64,000 nt of DNA from Geomonas silvestris (GCF_014193515.1 NZ_BLXX01000001.1:558001-622000), one strand, 5' to 3'. Shown: positions 12,750 to 21,454, numbered from the stretch's first letter. The notes: generated by a model not told the origin, from the sequence alone. Numbers and translations are program-made.

Positions 12750-13544
12750 ATGAGCAAGACCCTGTTGGCCCTCTCGCTGATTGCGATCGTTTCCTTCACC
12801 CCGGCCTTTGCCGCAGGCCCTCCCGACGTCACCGTGGGGTACATTCAGCAGGGGATGGTCCCGCTGCCCGACAGCAGGCTGCTGCTTCCCGCTCCTCCCG
12901 GCAAAGACTCCGCCACCCTGACCGCAGACGAAGCAGTGAGTCTCAACGCCATGCCGCTTAAAGGCGGCAAGCGTTGGGAGTTGGCCATCCGCGATGCGGA
13001 CCTGAGTTTCCCCGCTGCTGCCGACACCTTTTCCTGCGCCTTGAACGTCCCGGTAAGCGAAAAACAGACCCCGCACCTCTACACGCTCTTGCACAGGTCC
13101 CTTGCCGACGCCGCCAATGCGAACGACGCCGCCAAGGCGCAGTACAACCGCCCCCGTCCTTTCCTGGTCAACCACCAGCCCATGTGCACTCCCGACATCG
13201 AGCGGTTCCTTAAAGGGAGCGGATCCTATCCATCCGGCCACTCCGCCATCGGATGGGCCTGGGCCCTGATCCTTAGCGAGGTCGCGCCCCAGCGCAGCGA
13301 TGTCATCCTGCGGCGCGGACTTGCCTTCGGAGAGAGCCGTATCGTCTGCAACGTGCACTGGCAAAGCGACGTAGCCCAAGGCCGCATCATGGGAGCCAGC
13401 GTAGTTGCGCGGCTGCACGCAAACGATGAATTCCAAAAAGACCTGGCGCTGGCGAGAAAAGAGGTGGAAGAGTTGGTTAAAAAGGGGATGGCGCCGGACT
13501 CGGCAGCATGCACCGCCGAAGCCGAAACCCTGAGATTGTGGTGA
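12750..13544 (+). CDS. Class A (PAP2-type) non-specific acid phosphatase, secreted
   Basis: A 264-residue periplasmic phosphatase. A signal peptide covers about residues 1-22 (cleavage near AFAAG). The three PAP2 motifs are intact: K129-x6-R136-P137, P161-S-G-H164 and S196-R-x5-H203-x3-D207; the GSGSYPSGHS context is that of class A bacterial acid phosphatases (PhoN/PhoC type). These enzymes hydrolyse phosphomonoesters through a phosphohistidine intermediate. AGGAGAAGCAAAG precedes the ATG. A strong hairpin terminator lies downstream at 13637. Confidence 0.92.
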   Translation: MSKTLLALSLIAIVSFTPAFAAGPPDVTVGYIQQGMVPLPDSRLLLPAPPGKDSATLTADEAVSLNAMPLKGGKRWELAIRDADLSFPAAADTFSCALNVPVSEKQTPHLYTLLHRSLADAANANDAAKAQYNRPRPFLVNHQPMCTPDIERFLKGSGSYPSGHSAIGWAWALILSEVAPQRSDVILRRGLAFGESRIVCNVHWQSDVAQGRIMGASVVARLHANDEFQKDLALARKEVEELVKKGMAPDSAACTAEAETLRLW

Positions 13545-13636
13545 ACGGAGGTGTACAGCAGAGGGGTGAAGACGGGCCGCTTAGGTAGGAGACGTAGGTT
13601 AGCCACCAGGTAAGACCGGTCAAACCGTAAAATGCC

Positions 13637-13670
13637 AAGGGGGCAGGCGCCATGTGTGCCTGCCCCCTCA
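13637..13670 (+). terminator. Hairpin terminator after the acid phosphatase
   Basis: AGGGGGCAGGC pairs with GCCTGCCCCCT around a short loop centred on CATG. The T-run is weak (CATTGTTGG), so it may act as a bidirectional stem between the convergent genes. Confidence 0.6.
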
Positions 13671-13749
13671 TTGTTGGTCGCGTTGCTATTTGGTGGCGCT
13701 GCTAGATGCCGAAAGCCTGCACTCAGTTGCCACGAAGCGCTGCAACGCC

Positions 13750-13797
13750 CCTACGTCCCCCCCGTTGAAAAAGGGAGGGACAGGGGGAATCGCCTCT
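13750..13797. repeat. Dispersed GC-run repeat copy
   Basis: A copy of the same family as 9245 and 9471 (CCCCCTGTCCC core, minus strand), with a self-complementary centre CCCCCCCGTTGAAAAAGGGAGGG. It lies between the phosphatase and the DoxX gene. Confidence 0.65.
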
Positions 13798-13801
13798 GTA
13801 G

Positions 13802-14293
13802 TCAGAAAATATCCTGATGGTGTCGCGAGTCAAGACTCAAAGGTCCCGATCCGAACTGGGTAATAAGCAGCGCCCCACCCAGCATAGCCAGGTTCTTCAT
13901 AAACATGACCATCTGGGTCTGCGCCATCACCGGATCGTCCACCTTCCAGAACGCGTGCATCATCAGCGTGACCGGCACCAGGAACAGCACCAGGAGCCAG
14001 CCGCCGATCCTCGCATGGTACCCGAAGAGTACGCTCAGGGCTCCGACGAAGGCGATGATGCCGGACAGCGGCACCAGGAGCGAGGCAAGCGGTACTCCCT
14101 GCGCTACGGCATAATCGATGGTCCCGCTGCTGAAGTGACGCGGTGCCGAGAATAGGAAGATGGCGGAGAAAAATACCCGCCCGAAGAGTACTACAGCTTC
14201 CGTCACGTGTGTCTGGTGATGCTCATGCACCCCCTTCTCGTCCAGGTGGAGCATGTGAATCATGTCGTGATACATATTGCCGACGGTATTCAT
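13802..14293 (-). CDS. DoxX family membrane protein
   Basis: A 163-residue inner-membrane protein with four hydrophobic segments (about 34-52, 68-88, 92-112, 128-148) and the DoxX pattern of GRVFFSAIFLFSA at the first helix. The His-rich N-terminus (residues 9-29) is longer than usual for the family. DoxX/SURF4 proteins are linked to thiol redox or oxidative-stress functions, but the activity of this one is not known. It is transcribed alone. Confidence 0.8.
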   Translation of the reverse strand: MNTVGNMYHDMIHMLHLDEKGVHEHHQTHVTEAVVLFGRVFFSAIFLFSAPRHFSSGTIDYAVAQGVPLASLLVPLSGIIAFVGALSVLFGYHARIGGWLLVLFLVPVTLMMHAFWKVDDPVMAQTQMVMFMKNLAMLGGALLITQFGSGPLSLDSRHHQDIF

Positions 14294-14500
14294 GGCTAAC
14301 CTCCCTCTCCTCTTCTGCCCGCCCTCTTCGTTTCGAAGATGCGGGGGTTCATACTCGAGGTGGTCGCGCCATACGGACCACCTCGCCCTGTCAGAGGTAA
14401 ACGGTCCTTTTCTTCTCAGGCCGTGCTAAGTGCCGCACCAGCCGAACATATATCCGAATTATAGGATACTCCTTTTCGCAAGCAATTGACATCCCCCCCG

Positions 14501-14941
14501 TTACAACTTGGCGTCGAAACTCTGGATCCAGAAGGCCGAGCCTTCGATGTCGTCGACTCCGTTGTAGCGGTAGATAAATGTCAGGTGCGAGCCGGGCTGC
14601 GGACGCACGGGGAGCAGGATATCGAAGCTCCCCTGGTCGCCCAGGTTCAGGACGCTGGGGGCGATCAACGCTCCGTCGCTGGCAGCCACCTTGCCGTCCG
14701 GTCCCACCACCGACACCCAGACCGTGAGCCCCTCGGCAAAGAGCCAGCGCGTGCTGCGGATCACCCCGGAAACGAGGACGCCGTCGTCGGAGACCTTGGT
14801 TTCCCAGGCGAGTTTCATGTCGAACTGGCTGTACTGCTGCGGCAGCGTAGTAAACGGATCTTTCGCAGTCGGTGCAGTAGTTGCGCAGCCAGCGGCAAAG
14901 ACGACGACTGACAGAAGAACGGCTGCTACTGTCTGTTTCAT
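14501..14941 (-). CDS. Lipoprotein of unknown function
   Basis: A 146-residue protein with a clear lipobox (VVFAAGC, Cys19) after a short leader. The start is the ATG preceded by CGGAGGG. The mature part is beta-rich with a fibronectin/Ig-like pattern (residues 45-140, for example FIYRYNGVDD) and no catalytic motif. Its likely location is the outer membrane, periplasmic face. The family is not recognised. Confidence 0.75.
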   Translation of the reverse strand: MKQTVAAVLLSVVVFAAGCATTAPTAKDPFTTLPQQYSQFDMKLAWETKVSDDGVLVSGVIRSTRWLFAEGLTVWVSVVGPDGKVAASDGALIAPSVLNLGDQGSFDILLPVRPQPGSHLTFIYRYNGVDDIEGSAFWIQSFDAKL

Positions 14942-15040
14942 AGTGAATCCCTCCGGTAAATTACCAGAGCATTGTACATGATCTGCGCTGGTCATCTAGA
15001 AAAAATTCCGCTGATATTCCGCAACCAGTATGGATAGATG

Positions 15041-15076
15041 CTTTGTAGGGGCGAATGATTATTCGCCCCTACAAAG
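15041..15076. repeat. Perfect 16-bp-stem hairpin repeat
   Basis: CTTTGTAGGGGCGAAT and ATTCGCCCCTACAAAG are exact complements around a GATT loop. This looks like a mobile REP/MITE-like hairpin; it lies 20 bp beyond the broken antiporter gene and may mark the deletion junction or act as a terminator. Confidence 0.75.
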
Positions 15077-15095
15077 TAGATCGGCATAGATGGTT

Positions 15096-15185
15096 CTATG
15101 GACCAGTTATAGATTCTCGGTAGCCAAAGACAAGCGCCGCGCTCAGCCCGCCGGTGACGGTCATGACCAGGTTGAGGTCATGCAT
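15096..15185 (-). pseudogene. N-terminal remnant of a YbaL/KefB-type cation:proton antiporter
   Basis: The first 22 codons read MHDLNLVMTVTGGLSAALVF, which matches the start of YbaL/KefB-type monovalent cation:proton antiporters. After GY the match ends (RESITGP) and a TAG stops the frame at 29 residues. The ATG overlaps the stop region of secF (ATGCATGA), the usual layout of translationally coupled neighbours, so secF and an intact antiporter were probably once an operon. The remaining gene, about 500-650 codons in intact relatives, is missing, and a hairpin repeat lies just beyond the break. Confidence 0.6.
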
Positions 15186-16116
15186 CTATCCCGTTCACCT
15201 CCCTCTGCTGGGTGGTGCGCTTCCCCATGCGGGTCTCCAGCTCCGCGACGATCGGCGCGGCGATGAAGATCGAGGAGTAGGTGGCGATGACCACCCCGGT
15301 GACCAGGGCCAGGGCGAAGTCGTGGATCACCTCGCCGCCGAACAGCAAAAGCGAAATGGCCGCCAGGAAGGTGGTGAGGGAGGTGATCACCGTGCGCGGC
15401 AGCACCTCGTTGATGCTGCGGTTGAAGACCTCCGCAAGCGGCTGGTCATGCGTGCGCTGCATGCTCTCCCTGATCCGGTCGAACACCACCACCGTGTCGG
15501 TGAGCGAGTAGCCGGCGATGGTCAGGACGGCAGTCACGAACAGGAGGTTTACCTCCTTGTCGAGCACGAAGAAGAGCGCGACCATGGCCAGGACGTCGTG
15601 CAGCGTGGCGACGATGGCGCCGATGCCGAACTTGCCGTCGAAGCGCCAGGCGATGTAGGCGACGATCCCCAGCATCGCGAACCCCACCGCCTTCAGCGTG
15701 TCCCCTTTCAGCTTGTCCCCGATGGCGGGTCCAATCTCATTGGAGCTCTCCACCACGAAGGCGTTCTGCGGGAACTCCTTCTGGAACGCCCCCGTGATCT
15801 GTTCGGCGAGGTTGCCGCTTTCGTGCCGCGCCTTCCCTACCTTGATGAGCAGCCGGTTTCCGTCGGCGATCTCCTGCAGCTGGGCCTCGGGGATGCCGCT
15901 GCGCCCCAGAAGCGCCCGCGCCTGGTCCAGCGGAACGGGCGCCTGGAAGCTTAATTGTACCGAGGTCCCGCCGGAGAAGTCGATTCCCATGTTGGCGGCG
16001 TTCCTGGCGATCTGGACGACGCCGATTAAACCTATGATGGTTATGATAGCAGAGATGAGGAAACTGATCTTCCTCTTTCCGATGAAGTCAATCGCTGTGT
16101 TTTTGAGAAGTTCCAC
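15178..16116 (-). CDS. secF: Protein translocase subunit SecF
   Basis: A 312-residue protein starting at a GTG with AAAGGAG 8 bases upstream. It has six predicted membrane helices, a first periplasmic domain after GIDFSGGTSVQLSF (the conserved SecF start of the P1 domain), and the later AYSLTDTVVVFDRIRE region typical of SecF. SecF pairs with SecD to pull preproteins across the inner membrane using proton-motive force. No secD or yajC is adjacent, unlike the usual order, so this is either a second copy or a gene separated from its partner. It overlaps the antiporter remnant at its 3' end. Confidence 0.92.
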   Translation of the reverse strand: MELLKNTAIDFIGKRKISFLISAIITIIGLIGVVQIARNAANMGIDFSGGTSVQLSFQAPVPLDQARALLGRSGIPEAQLQEIADGNRLLIKVGKARHESGNLAEQITGAFQKEFPQNAFVVESSNEIGPAIGDKLKGDTLKAVGFAMLGIVAYIAWRFDGKFGIGAIVATLHDVLAMVALFFVLDKEVNLLFVTAVLTIAGYSLTDTVVVFDRIRESMQRTHDQPLAEVFNRSINEVLPRTVITSLTTFLAAISLLLFGGEVIHDFALALVTGVVIATYSSIFIAAPIVAELETRMGKRTTQQREVNGIDA

Positions 16117-16346
16117 AATGAGTCTCCTTTGGGGCACGGGCGCACGAGACCCGGCCCGGTGCACCGACATTAGCCGGGAGAAGGGGGATTAAGGGAGCTC
16201 GGCCGGCAGCGCTGCGCATGCCGAAGAGCAGATCACAGCGCGAGCTGGACCGTCACTCTCGGTAAGGACCATAGAGCGTTGCCTCGGCGGCAGGAACAGC
16301 GAAGAGTTGCAGCGCCGGACCAAGCAGGATGTGGGAGTCGGGTCGG

Positions 16347-16697
16347 TTAGGCTGGCGGTGCGCGCGCCGGGAGAGACGCGAGGGAGATGGAACGGAAAGA
16401 GTCGTTGCGGAGACCGGCGCCGCGGACCAGCAGGAACCGGGAGTCGGCGCACGGCGGCGCGACGGGAATCAGGAACGAGGTGGAGGCTTTACCGAGTTTG
16501 AAGTGGGCGGATTTATGGGAGGTCTTGAAGACTGCCGCGCTTTCGGCATGTTTGGCAACCAGCGAGGGCCCGGAGGTTAAATCCGACGCACCGCTCCAAG
16601 CGGGAAGGTTTATCCCCTGCGCGACGAAAAAGACCGTCAGCGCCACGATCAGTGGCAGCAGGAAACTCCTGGATTTGAAATGGCGGGAATGATGCAT
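16347..16697 (-). CDS. Small exported or anchored hypothetical protein
   Basis: A 116-residue frame with a basic N-terminus and one hydrophobic stretch (SFLLPLIVALTVFFVAQG, residues 11-28), preceded by GGGTGGGAG 4 bases before the ATG. The remainder is polar, Ser/Ala/Pro-rich and ends RAPPA. It could be a signal peptide or a membrane anchor. The family is unrecognised, and the C-terminal third looks low-complexity, so the call is tentative. It sits between secF and the repeat array. No gene is seen in 16117-16346. Confidence 0.45.
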   Translation of the reverse strand: MHHSRHFKSRSFLLPLIVALTVFFVAQGINLPAWSGASDLTSGPSLVAKHAESAAVFKTSHKSAHFKLGKASTSFLIPVAPPCADSRFLLVRGAGLRNDSFRSISLASLPARAPPA

Positions 16698-16859
16698 CGT
16701 GCTCCCACCCTATACGATTTCTTCCGGGAGGGCAAGCTTCCGCCGCGGGCGACCCCACTGAGGAGCGCGGAGTTTCCCCGACTGGCTCAGGAACCGGCAG
16801 ATCTTTGGGTGGTATTACCACGTTTCGAAGGCGAATCGGATCGGGCCGGTACGGAAGAA

Positions 16860-17870
16860 GCCATCTTTCCTGGAGCAGTGAACACATTTCAGCAAAAGTT
16901 GTCACCTTTTGGTGAATATAAACAACTTTCCTCAAAATCTGCTAACTTTCTGCGAGACGTCAATAGCTTTTGGGCAAAACGTATCACCATTCACTGGAAT
17001 GGTGGCATCTTCTCCGAAGAAGTAGCAACTTTTTCAAACAAATTACAACTTTCCAGCAGAAAGTGACGACGTCCGCCCAGAAGTGGCAACTTTTCATCAG
17101 GATGTGACTACTTTCCCTCAGAAGTTGCAACACTCTCTCAAAAGTTGGAAACTTTCCTGCAGAAGTTGGAACTTTCCCTGCGGAAGTGGCAACTTTCCCT
17201 GCAGAAGTTGCAACTTTCCCTGCAGAAGTTGCAACTTTCCTGCAGAAGTTGAAACTTTCCTGCAGAAGTTGGAACTTTCCCGCAGAAGTTGCAACTTTCC
17301 CTGCAGAAGTTGGAACTTTCCCGCAGAAGTTGAAACTTTCCCTGCAGAAGTTGCAACTTTCCTGCAGAAGTTGGAACTTTCCCGCAGAAGTTGGAACTCT
17401 CCCTGCAGAAGTGGCAACTTTTCTGCAGAAGTTGGAACTTTCCCTGCGGAAGTTGAAACTTTCCTGCAGAAGTTGGAACTTTCCCGCAGAAGTTGCAACT
17501 TTCCCTGCAGAAGTTGGAACTTTCCCGCAGAAGTTGCAACTTTCCCTGCAGAAGTTGGAACTTTCCTGCAGAAGTTGGAACTTTCCTGCAGAAGTTGGAA
17601 CTTTCCTGCAGAAGTTGGAACTTTCCCTGCAGAAGTTGGAACATTCCTTGAGAAGTGACAACTTTCCGCAAGCTGTGGTTACTTTGCATGAACGATGGCA
17701 TGGATACGCCAGAAAGGTGATGCCTTTTCCGCAACAGTGACACCTCGGCAAAAAAGTGGATCTTTTAGAAAGAAGATGAAAATGTTCGGCGGGACATTGA
17801 TCTTTCTTTTGGAGAAAAGTCTTCTTTTCGGTGGGAGGTGAACTTGGGTGGGAGGTGGCATTCTTACGTG
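16860..17870. repeat. Array of about 45-50 palindromic 20/21-bp repeats
   Basis: The core (17142-17660) contains about 26 nearly identical units of the form AAGTTGGAACTTTCC(C)TGCAG, each 20 or 21 bp. Variants at the centre (TTGCAACTT, TTGGAACTT, TTGAAACTT) keep the AAGTT...AACTT dyad; the C form is a perfect palindrome. The same 20-22-bp phase continues outwards into progressively degenerate units on both sides (16860-17141 and 17660-17870). The unit has no stop codon in any of the six frames, so several long open frames run through it on both strands. Because 20- and 21-bp units alternate irregularly, no protein repeat register is maintained, so I treat it as non-coding. It lies downstream of the fibronectin III gene. 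Confidence 0.9.
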
Positions 17871-17959
17871 ACCATGAGTCGGTCAACCAAGCGAGGCGTC
17901 TTGACGATCTAGGGGAGAACCTCTCCCCCCAAATCGAGGAGAGAGGTTCGAATAGCTAA

Positions 17960-18634
17960 TCACAGAATCCGGAGGGTTACGATCTGGGACCAGGGGCTGT
18001 AATGGCCGCCGCCGTAGCAACGGACCCTGAAATGGTAGACCTCCCCAGGCTTCAAACCTGAGATTTCGAGGTTACGACAACTGTCGCCTTGCACACCATC
18101 GATCCAGGAGTTTTCATCGGTCGGGTTATCCTGGCAGTACTGGACGTAGTACATCGAGGCGTAAGCATCCCTTCCGATATTTATGAAGACTGTGCCGGAG
18201 TGCAGATCGCTGCGTGTGACTCGTACCTTGGTCGGCATCTTGACCGAACCTGCCCCGCTTGCCCTGACCTGCTTCTTCTCTTTCTTCTCTTCGAGGGGCA
18301 GATTCTCCCTGATGGAAGTTCTGTTCTCCACGACCGACTTAATCACCACCCAGTTGACGGTGGCCTCCACCAATACATCGGCCTGGGGGCGGAAAGTCTC
18401 TAACTCGGCCATCCTGAATTTGTCGCCGCCTTCTGCTGCCAGCGACAGGTTGATCATATGCTTCCCTTCCGCGCTGATTCTAACCCCATTGGCGAGCGGT
18501 GGCGGGATCGCGTCACCTTTGTGGTCCTCGTGCGACTCCAGGGACTCGCCGAAGCGCACCATCCAGTAACCGTAATCCAGGTTGGTGAGCAACCGCCAGG
18601 TTGGCTCGATCTTATCAAACAGCTTATTCACCAT
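17960..18634 (-). CDS. Fibronectin type III domain protein
   Basis: A 224-residue protein starting at the ATG 6 bases after AAGGAGG. Residues 1-110 form an unrecognised domain (LLTNLDYGYWMVRFGESLES). A Lys/Glu-rich hinge (about 112-125) leads to a fibronectin type III domain (about 140-224) with the expected LEISGLKPGEVYHFRVRCY strand pair and final SPWSQIVTLRIL. No signal peptide is visible, so it may be cytosolic or exported by another route. Function is unknown; FN3 domains usually bind proteins or polysaccharides. The repeat array lies immediately downstream. Confidence 0.8.
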   Translation of the reverse strand: MVNKLFDKIEPTWRLLTNLDYGYWMVRFGESLESHEDHKGDAIPPPLANGVRISAEGKHMINLSLAAEGGDKFRMAELETFRPQADVLVEATVNWVVIKSVVENRTSIRENLPLEEKKEKKQVRASGAGSVKMPTKVRVTRSDLHSGTVFINIGRDAYASMYYVQYCQDNPTDENSWIDGVQGDSCRNLEISGLKPGEVYHFRVRCYGGGHYSPWSQIVTLRIL

Positions 18635-18946
18635 GTTTTCCTCCTTCCCTGCGAGGCTCAGCACCTGGCAGGAGACTTAGTTAACTGGATCTAATTTATA
18701 AACGACCGGCTTCAGCTTGTAAAGGGGGGAGATGAAAAAAAATTTACAAACCCGACACCCCTGCCACTTTCCATCCCTTGCCCACCTTCGAATGTTGAAC
18801 CTGCCTAGGCGGAAGCGCCGACGGTTGCACAGAATGCCGTTGGTGCCGCTCGACACCCATGAGATAATTTTCCTTTTAAATGTGAGGCCTTTTGACCGAA
18901 ATGTGTTGTATACTACGAATCCCTATTCCACCTTCAGAGGCAGCGC
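18635..18946. other. Divergent intergenic region
   Basis: A 312-bp gap between the FN3 gene and the gene at 18947. It includes an A-rich stretch (18732-18750) and a TATACT hexamer at 18909-18914 that could be a -10 box, but no matching -35 at correct spacing. Nothing else is recognised. Confidence 0.35.
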
Positions 18947-19543
18947 ATGTCCAGAACTGATTACCTCGCCCTTTATGAGTACACCATCGACAATCAGGAC
19001 CAGATTGCCAAGGTCAGTACCAATTGGGATTCCTTCGAAACGGCCGCTCAGGATTCCGGCAGGTTCCTGTCGGCCGGCATCATCGGCCTGCCGGTCTGGG
19101 ATTTTATTGATGGTGCTGAAACGAGCCTTTTATACAAGGTTATTTTCAACAGAATAAGAAAGCACAACTCCTCGATCGTGATTCCCTACCGATGCGACTC
19201 ACCGACGGTAAGACGCACCCTGGAACTCCACCTCTCAGCCAGACTCAATGGCAGTATCGATTTTTACAGCTACTTATTACAAGAGGAGTGCCGGGATACG
19301 GTCGATTTATTCGATCCGAGCTTTGATCGGAGTAACGAGCATATCCGGGTGTGCAGCATATGCAAAAGGGTTGCGCTGTCGGACCATCATTGGGTTGAGG
19401 TTGAGGCCGCTATCGCTCATCTGGGCCTGTTCACCACCGTCAAGATGCCACAGATCACCCATGGCCTTTGTCCAGAATGTTATGCTATGGCCATGGCCGA
19501 ATTGGACTCATCATCTCCTCCCCCCCGAGTAACAACTCGGTAG
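18947..19543 (+). CDS. Hypothetical protein with kinase-tail-type zinc motif
   Basis: A 198-residue soluble protein. The C-terminal part (about 132-180) reads VCSICKRVALSDHHW, then a helix, then ITHGLCPECY: two Cys pairs with the W-x-VE spacing of the short metal-binding tail found at the end of many delta-proteobacterial PAS/histidine-kinase and receiver proteins. Here no kinase or receiver domain is present. The N-terminal 130 residues look PAS-like (mixed alpha/beta, LPVWDFIDG as in PAS cores), though this is weak. AGAGG precedes the ATG. It is probably a small sensory or adaptor protein. Confidence 0.7.
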   Translation: MSRTDYLALYEYTIDNQDQIAKVSTNWDSFETAAQDSGRFLSAGIIGLPVWDFIDGAETSLLYKVIFNRIRKHNSSIVIPYRCDSPTVRRTLELHLSARLNGSIDFYSYLLQEECRDTVDLFDPSFDRSNEHIRVCSICKRVALSDHHWVEVEAAIAHLGLFTTVKMPQITHGLCPECYAMAMAELDSSSPPPRVTTR

Positions 19544-19652
19544 CCCTCCCCTATTCTTTCCACAAAGCCATCACTGCCCAATAGGCCCGCCCATCTTCGA
19601 GCCTGCCCTAAGCTCTCTGGCAGATACTGAGTGCGATGGTAGTATTGCTTGC

Positions 19653-20366
19653 ATGAGCAAGAAAACCGTACTCATAGCCGAAGACGATGACACCACCGCC
19701 TCGTTGATCGCAGCCTACCTGGAACGGGACAATTTTGCAGCGGTGATCGCAGCGGACGGCGAGGCGGCCCTGCGCGAGTTCCAGACGCACGCCCCCCTAT
19801 TGGTGATCCTGGATATCATGCTCCCCGGAATCGATGGCTGGGACATCTGCCGAACCATCCGCAAGAGCTCGGACGTTCCCATCATCATGCTCACGGCACG
19901 TATCGAGGAGATCGACCGGGTGGCGGGGCTCGCGATGGGGGCCGACGACTACGTGGTGAAGCCTTTCAGCATCAGGGAACTCGTGGAAAGGGTGAAGGCC
20001 ATCCTGCGCCGGACCCGGCCGGCATCCCCGCTCCCCGTCCCGGAGGTGCTCAGTTGCGGCACCCTCAAGCTCGATCCCGTCAGGCGCACGGTAACACTGG
20101 ACGGAGAGCCGCTCTCGCTCACCGCGCTCGAATACTCCCTCCTCAACACCTTCATGGCAGCGCCGGGTCGGGCCTTTTCCCGGGCCGAACTCCTCGATAC
20201 CTGCTACCAGGGGGACATCGAGGTGGTCGACCGGGTGATCGACGTCCACATCAGCAAGCTGCGCCAGAAAATAGAAAAGACCCCGTCCGCCCCGCGCTAC
20301 ATCCACACCATAAGGGGGTTCGGGTACCGGTTCGGCGACGGCAGTGATGTCGAGGGGGCAGGATGA
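19653..20366 (+). CDS. OmpR-family response regulator (BaeR/CpxR-like)
   Basis: A 237-residue DNA-binding response regulator. The receiver domain has the acidic pocket EDDD, phospho-acceptor Asp54 (VILDIMLPG), the TAR switch and the Lys-Pro pair (VVKPFS). The C-terminal winged helix (about 135-232) ends in the IHTIRGFGYRF signature. It overlaps the histidine kinase gene by ATGA, so the pair is translationally coupled. The linked msrBA gene suggests control of envelope oxidative repair, but the regulon is inferred from position only. Confidence 0.95.
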   Translation: MSKKTVLIAEDDDTTASLIAAYLERDNFAAVIAADGEAALREFQTHAPLLVILDIMLPGIDGWDICRTIRKSSDVPIIMLTARIEEIDRVAGLAMGADDYVVKPFSIRELVERVKAILRRTRPASPLPVPEVLSCGTLKLDPVRRTVTLDGEPLSLTALEYSLLNTFMAAPGRAFSRAELLDTCYQGDIEVVDRVIDVHISKLRQKIEKTPSAPRYIHTIRGFGYRFGDGSDVEGAG

Positions 20367-21454
20367 AACGGAAACTTCTCTGGAAACTCCTCCTCGGCAA
20401 CATCATCCCCGTCATCGCGGTCATCGTCTTGTTGGTCTGGCTGTTCGTCGACCGGTTGGCAGCCGACTACTTCGCATCGCTCATGAAGCAGTACCACATC
20501 GATCCCATCGACTCCCACCGGATGTTCCTGACGGCGATCCACCGCTACCTGATCAGCGCCTCGCTCGTAGCCCTCGCGCTTGCCTTCATCCTTAACTACC
20601 TCATGACCCGCAAGCTTTTGCGCCCGCTCTTCCAGATGACCGCCATCACGCGCCAGATCGCCAACGGCAACTACACGGAGCGGGCGGATGTCGTCACCTG
20701 CGACGAAGTCGGCGAACTGGCCCAGTCGTTCAACCAGATGGCGGAGAGCCTGGAGAAGCTGGAGAAGTTGCGCCGGAACATGGTCGCAGACATGGCGCAC
20801 GAACTGAGGACCCCCCTCACCAACCTGCGCGGCTGCCTGGAGGCCCTGGCGGACGGGGTGGTACCGGTCTCGCGGGAGACCTTCGCCACCCTGGAAAAGG
20901 AGACGCTGCGCCTGGTCCGCCTGGTGGAAGACCTCCAGCAGCTGGCGCGCGCCGACGCGGCCAAGGCGTTTTTGCACCGGGAGACCTTGTCCCTGCACGA
21001 ACAGTTGCACCAGATCGTGGAGCTCTACCGGTTCAACCTCCAGGAGAAGGGGGTGCAGGTTACCTGGCAGCTGGAGCCCGGAACCGAGACGGTCTACGCA
21101 GACCGTGACAAGCTGTTGCAGGCGATCCGCAACCTGGTGGACAACGCCTGGAAGTACTCGCGCCCCCAGGGGACCCTGGTGATCTCGACCAGGCTGACCG
21201 CGGAGGGGGTCAAGACAGAGTTGGCCAACCAGGGAGAGGGAATCGACCAGGCGAACCTCCCCTTCATTTTCGAGCGTTTTTTCCGTGCCGAACGCTCCCG
21301 GTCGCGCCAGGTCGGCGGCGCCGGGATCGGGCTCGCCATCGTGAAGGAGCTGATCGAAGCACACGGCGGCCAGCTCGGGGCAGAGAGCGACCAGGAGTGG
21401 ACCCGCGTCTGGTTCACCCTGCCGAGCCGTGCCCCCTCTTTACCAAAACTTTAA
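20363..21454 (+). CDS. Sensor histidine kinase (BaeS-like)
   Basis: A 363-residue inner-membrane kinase. Two membrane helices (about 10-30 and 65-88) bracket a short 35-residue periplasmic loop, much shorter than in classical BaeS. A HAMP domain (about 88-140), the H-box DMAHELRTPL with His146, and a HATPase_c domain with N, G1 (GEGI) and G2 (GAGIGLAIV) boxes follow. It phosphorylates the regulator encoded immediately upstream. The small periplasmic loop suggests sensing within the membrane or through a partner protein. Confidence 0.95.
   Translation: MKRKLLWKLLLGNIIPVIAVIVLLVWLFVDRLAADYFASLMKQYHIDPIDSHRMFLTAIHRYLISASLVALALAFILNYLMTRKLLRPLFQMTAITRQIANGNYTERADVVTCDEVGELAQSFNQMAESLEKLEKLRRNMVADMAHELRTPLTNLRGCLEALADGVVPVSRETFATLEKETLRLVRLVEDLQQLARADAAKAFLHRETLSLHEQLHQIVELYRFNLQEKGVQVTWQLEPGTETVYADRDKLLQAIRNLVDNAWKYSRPQGTLVISTRLTAEGVKTELANQGEGIDQANLPFIFERFFRAERSRSRQVGGAGIGLAIVKELIEAHGGQLGAESDQEWTRVWFTLPSRAPSLPKL

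Noticed and set aside
16860-17870. CRISPR array
   Set aside because: Units are directly contiguous, with no unique spacers, and no cas genes are present.
16984-17886. A 300-codon minus-strand frame and several plus-strand frames through the repeat array as repetitive proteins
   Set aside because: The repeat unit contains no stop codon in any frame and unit length alternates between 20 and 21 bp, so open frames arise on both strands without a consistent protein repeat. No ribosome-binding site supports them.
18732-18770. A third PEP-CTERM box upstream of the FN3 gene
   Set aside because: TTTACA and CCCGACACC are present, but their relative order does not match the element at 30704, and no PEP-CTERM signal is found in the nearby proteins.
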